NCBI GenBank assembly: GCA_937958075.1
Contig: CALFFB010000118.1
Location: forward strand, 1 to 25,132
Origin: an uncultured Geobacteraceae bacterium
GTDB lineage: Bacteria > Desulfobacterota > Desulfuromonadia > Desulfuromonadales > Geopsychrobacteraceae
Direction: 5' to 3'
Length of the DNA: 25,132 nt
Below the pieces are notes generated by a model. The model saw nothing but the letters and a program-made list of their open reading frames with translations, made no database searches and was not told where the DNA came from. Of the stretch, positions 23,143-25,132 are shown piece after piece. Within the stretch, counting starts at the first letter, position 1; each line of letters begins with the position of its first letter. Made by a program: the position numbers and the translations under genes.

Positions 23143-23674
23143 TTGATGTCGGTTTGATTTGAATCAGTAAAAGGCATGATCTATCCATACAATGGATGGC
23201 CCGAGGAAACGGATATGAATAACTATTTATAGGCGAAAAAACCGTGCCTATTATTTGGCAAAGTTCAATAAGTTTGATCCGTAGCTAGTAATGCTGCAAG
23301 CAAGCTGTAATCGGTCTGCTTTTTTCATCAGTGCTGTTTGGGCGATTTACCGCAAAATGTACAGATGGGCTTTTGTTTTATGGGGCATTTCAATTCTGTC
23401 CACATTTATTAAGAAAGCAGGGTCGTTTGGGATGGTTTCGCGATTTATGCCAACTTGCTATATCACAACAGTGTGAACCGAAAAAAATAGCAGAGGCCCA
23501 AAGTGTCATAGAAGAGGAATCGAAGCTGCTCGATCATCTGAGTCGCAAAGGGGAAGTTCATCGTTAAGTGATTTAAATTTTTGTGCTGATCCCGCTTGCA
23601 CTTATTTTGATGGCAATACTAATGCAAAAGTTTGAAGAATTACTGCTGAATTTAAATTCATAAAGGTCGATTTT
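23143..23674 (+). other. Stretch without an intact gene
   Basis: It contains hairpins ATCCAT-ACA-ATGGAT (23183-23197) and ATAGGC/GCCTAT (23229-23251), the pseudogene at 23291-23567 and about 100 bp of AT-rich DNA. Neither hairpin has a proper T-run, so a terminator for the lipoprotein gene is not called. A 26-codon hydrophobic frame (GTG 23583 to TAA 23662) is visible but unsupported. Confidence 0.6.
23291..23567 (+). pseudogene. Frameshifted small membrane protein (DUF2628-like)
   Basis: Three reading frames join into one sensible protein. The first frame (23291 to about 23445) gives a segment like SAFFISAVWAIYRKMYRWAF plus a second hydrophobic stretch, typical of DUF2628-type proteins, where an AFF-x-x-x-W-x-x-YRKM pattern starts a membrane region. 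The second frame continues with YANLLYHNSVNRKK up to an A7 run at 23481-23487. The third frame continues with IAEAQSVIEEESKLLDHLSRKG to the TAA at 23565-23567. Each step equals loss of one base. The 5' end is probably also missing: there is no ribosome binding site at 23291 and an in-frame stop lies just upstream. The DUF2628 assignment is from memory of the pattern. The alternative is a sequencing error at the homopolymer. Confidence 0.6.
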
Positions 23675-23950
23675 ATGGTTTATTACTTTCCAATTTGTAT
23701 TATGTTAAATTTTTTAGCAGCTAAAATCGTAGAAGAAAAAATTAATAAAAGATGGTTATTTTTTGTTTACTCATGTTTTTCTGGCATTATTAATACTGTT
23801 ATAGCTTCTTCAATTACTATTTTTTTTGTTATGGGCAGTTCCTCAGACGCACTTATGAGACTTGCAGCATCTACCTATATGGGATTAATTATAAATCCAA
23901 TAATGATAATTATTATTCGAAAATATATTTCAGGTAAAAGGGTAATCTAA
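23675..23950 (+). CDS. Small membrane protein of unknown function
   Basis: A 91-residue, very hydrophobic protein with three likely membrane segments (about 3-18, 27-54 and 62-85) and short basic loops (EEKINKRW, RKYISGKR). It has AAAGG about eight bases before the ATG. The gene is strongly AT-rich, unlike the nuo region, with many TTT and ATT codons. No family was recognised. It stands alone between two other orphan genes on the same strand. Existence as a gene is likely from the ribosome binding site and the coherent membrane topology, but it is not proven. Confidence 0.6.
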   Translation: MVYYFPICIMLNFLAAKIVEEKINKRWLFFVYSCFSGIINTVIASSITIFFVMGSSSDALMRLAASTYMGLIINPIMIIIIRKYISGKRVI

Positions 23951-24026
23951 AATAATAAATGTGAGCGCTCGCCAAATAATGCTCTATGTAAACTGAAATC
24001 GTTTCTTAAAAAGATGGCTCAATAAA

Positions 24027-24590
24027 ATGAAAATTCTTTTTACCACGATAGCAATTATGATATTCATATCTTTTTCAACTAATTCGCTTGCGAAAAGAGA
24101 CTTTAGTGAAATTTCTTCAAAAGAATACCTTGAATATGGCTATAAGTCTGAACAGGAATTTATGGCACACTTTACCAAGTGTGCTGTTATCCAAAATGAA
24201 ATAAAAAGTTCCGAAAATTGTCATGACTTTAGTTGTGTCCAAAAGAATGTAAAATGGATTTATGCAGACTGCGACAAATCAAGTGTTGCGACCTATTTTT
24301 TGCTTTTTCGCCCTGATTTGCCGGAAAGATCGATGCTGAATATGAGTGATAAGAAAATAAAAAAATATTCATCAGGTTTTTTGTCAACCTGTATGGGCAA
24401 TCCTCAGGAACAAAGTAAAACTTACCGATTCCCAGAACATAAAATAGAAGAGTTTTGCAATTGCAGCCTACTTGAAAGCTTTAAGTTTGTATCGGTGGAG
24501 GAAGTTAGTGGAAGGGGGATTGATGAAGATTTCTTTTTCAAGGTTGATTACTTTAAAAATTTGTGCGCGCACAGAATAAACAAATATTGA
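24027..24590 (+). CDS. Secreted cysteine-rich protein of unknown function
   Basis: A 187-residue protein with a clear Sec signal peptide (MKILFTTIAIMIFISFSTNSLA, cleavage probably after residue 22). The mature part has eight cysteines (52, 65, 70, 82, 122, 144, 146, 180), an even number that fits disulfides in the periplasm or outside the cell. The C144-N-C146 pair is followed by a helical stretch. No known domain or catalytic motif was seen. The DNA is AT-rich and the ribosome binding site is weak (AAGA about 13 bases upstream). A GAGCGCTC palindrome lies about 60 bp upstream of the start. Confidence 0.7.
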   Translation: MKILFTTIAIMIFISFSTNSLAKRDFSEISSKEYLEYGYKSEQEFMAHFTKCAVIQNEIKSSENCHDFSCVQKNVKWIYADCDKSSVATYFLLFRPDLPERSMLNMSDKKIKKYSSGFLSTCMGNPQEQSKTYRFPEHKIEEFCNCSLLESFKFVSVEEVSGRGIDEDFFFKVDYFKNLCAHRINKY

Positions 24591-24744
24591 TCTGTATTTA
24601 AATCGTACAGATCTGAAAACATAGATCCTTTAGAAATTTCAAGAAGAAAAAATGATTTTTAAAATAATAAATACCGACTTATAGAAGATTCTATAAATTT
24701 ATAAATTCCAAAAGTTTAAAACCATCTTAAAAAAAGAGTTTATA
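24591..24744 (+). other. AT-rich intergenic gap
   Basis: 154 bp of very AT-rich DNA with a small palindrome ATAAATTTAT near 24693-24702. A TATAAT at 24741-24746 overlaps the next start codon but has no -35 partner at the right distance. No terminator or gene is seen. Confidence 0.5.
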
Positions 24745-25008
24745 ATGAATATTATGAGAAAAACACTATTCATATCCGTAGCTTCAGTTGTTTTACTGAT
24801 GATGCTTTATCCCCCCTTCCATTTTCATGCTGGAGATGGAATTGTGCTAAACCTTGGATACGGATTCATATTAGATCCACCAATATATAGAAATTCAGAA
24901 GCCCAAGGGACTGTAGATTCTATTTTGCTAATAACACAGTGGATAAGCGTCGTACTCATTTCAATGGCGCTATGGTTGGTTTTTGACGATCATCCGCGCA
25001 AAAAATAA
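24745..25008 (+). CDS. Small two-helix membrane protein of unknown function
   Basis: An 87-residue protein with two predicted membrane helices (about 6-24 and 59-80). Between them is a loop with YPPFHFHAGDG and the aromatic and glycine-rich segment LGYGFILDPPIYR. The C-terminus is charged (DDHPRKK). The segment pattern YPPF...NLGYGF...DPP is one I recall from small conserved proteins in proteobacteria with no assigned function. AAAGAG lies about six bases upstream of ATG 24745. A second ATG at 24754 is possible. The gene is AT-rich like its neighbours and ends 124 bp before the window edge. Confidence 0.65.
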   Translation: MNIMRKTLFISVASVVLLMMLYPPFHFHAGDGIVLNLGYGFILDPPIYRNSEAQGTVDSILLITQWISVVLISMALWLVFDDHPRKK

Positions 25009-25021
25009 TAAATACAAGTTG

Positions 25022-25130
25022 GGTTGTTTTCCATTTGACAACCACAACCAATCGGCTAGACTTGATACTGCGCCGATTTGAATATCAGCTTGCGGGCGCT
25101 TTATAAATGCGGCTAAAGCGTGGGTGACCC
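25022..25130. repeat. Cluster of hairpins at the window end
   Basis: Four inverted repeats follow each other: GGTTGT/ACAACC (25022-25043), AATCGGC/GCCGATT (25050-25078), CGCTTTA/TAAAGCG (25097-25120) and GGGT-G-ACCC (25122-25130). GC content rises again here compared with the genes before. None has a T-run typical of a terminator. They may mark a repeat element or the edge of the AT-rich insert, but the window stops too early to tell. Confidence 0.5.
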
Positions 25131-25132
25131 GT

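Noticed and set aside
23583..23662. 26-residue hydrophobic peptide starting with GTG
   Set aside because: No ribosome binding site and a chance-level length. It ends in the leader of the next gene. It could be a relic, but nothing supports it.
22287..25132. Integron cassette array, suggested by small unrelated genes on one strand
   Set aside because: No attC pairs with RYYYAAC and GTTRRRY cores were found between the genes. A lone GTTGGGT at 25018 has no partner at a proper distance. No integrase gene is present.
1..25132. tRNA, rRNA, CRISPR arrays, transposase genes, known riboswitches
   Set aside because: Read on both strands, no cloverleaf, rRNA motif, regular direct repeat array, transposase motif or recognised riboswitch core was seen.

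Overview
The window looks like a chromosome segment from a Desulfuromonadia-type bacterium (Geobacter/Desulfuromonas/Pelobacter relatives). That is an inference. It rests on a complete 14-gene nuoA-N operon with nuoC and nuoD as separate genes, on a long NuoF with an extra N-terminal thioredoxin-like domain and a C-terminal two-cluster ferredoxin domain, and on moderately high GC with GGAGG-type ribosome binding sites. No rRNA, tRNA, CRISPR array or intact insertion sequence was seen. Every supported gene is on the + strand.

Layout. Positions 1-2297 hold the end of a TetR-type regulator and a two-gene ABC-2 exporter (ATPase and permease, overlapping by 17 bp). Positions 2338-3234 encode the redox-regulated chaperone Hsp33. 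A 371-bp gap follows, with a perfect 16-bp palindrome just upstream of a good sigma-70-type promoter. Positions 3606-18636 are the nuo operon for respiratory complex I, closed by a strong intrinsic terminator (18663-18693). After it come a UbiD-superfamily gene that lacks most of the family's cofactor and metal residues, and an exonuclease III gene (xthA).

From about 20.85 kb the character changes. A 118-nt near-palindromic inverted repeat lies just after xthA. It is followed by an XRE-type regulator paired with a conserved protein of unknown function, a lipoprotein, a frameshifted membrane-protein pseudogene and three small secreted or membrane proteins. The DNA becomes strongly AT-rich from about 23.1 kb to 25.0 kb. 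This stretch looks like accessory or horizontally acquired DNA. GC content rises again in the last 80 bases, which hold a cluster of hairpins.

How the parts fit. NuoE, F and G form the NADH-oxidising input arm, NuoB, C, D and I connect it to the quinone site, and NuoA, H, J, K, L, M and N form the proton-pumping membrane arm. The most interesting points are the degraded active site of the UbiD-like protein, the missing cluster cysteine in the extra NuoF domain, the nuo operator candidate, the long inverted repeat at the start of the accessory region, and the XRE plus unknown-protein pair. I see no convincing complete new multi-gene system. The XRE pair is the nearest candidate.
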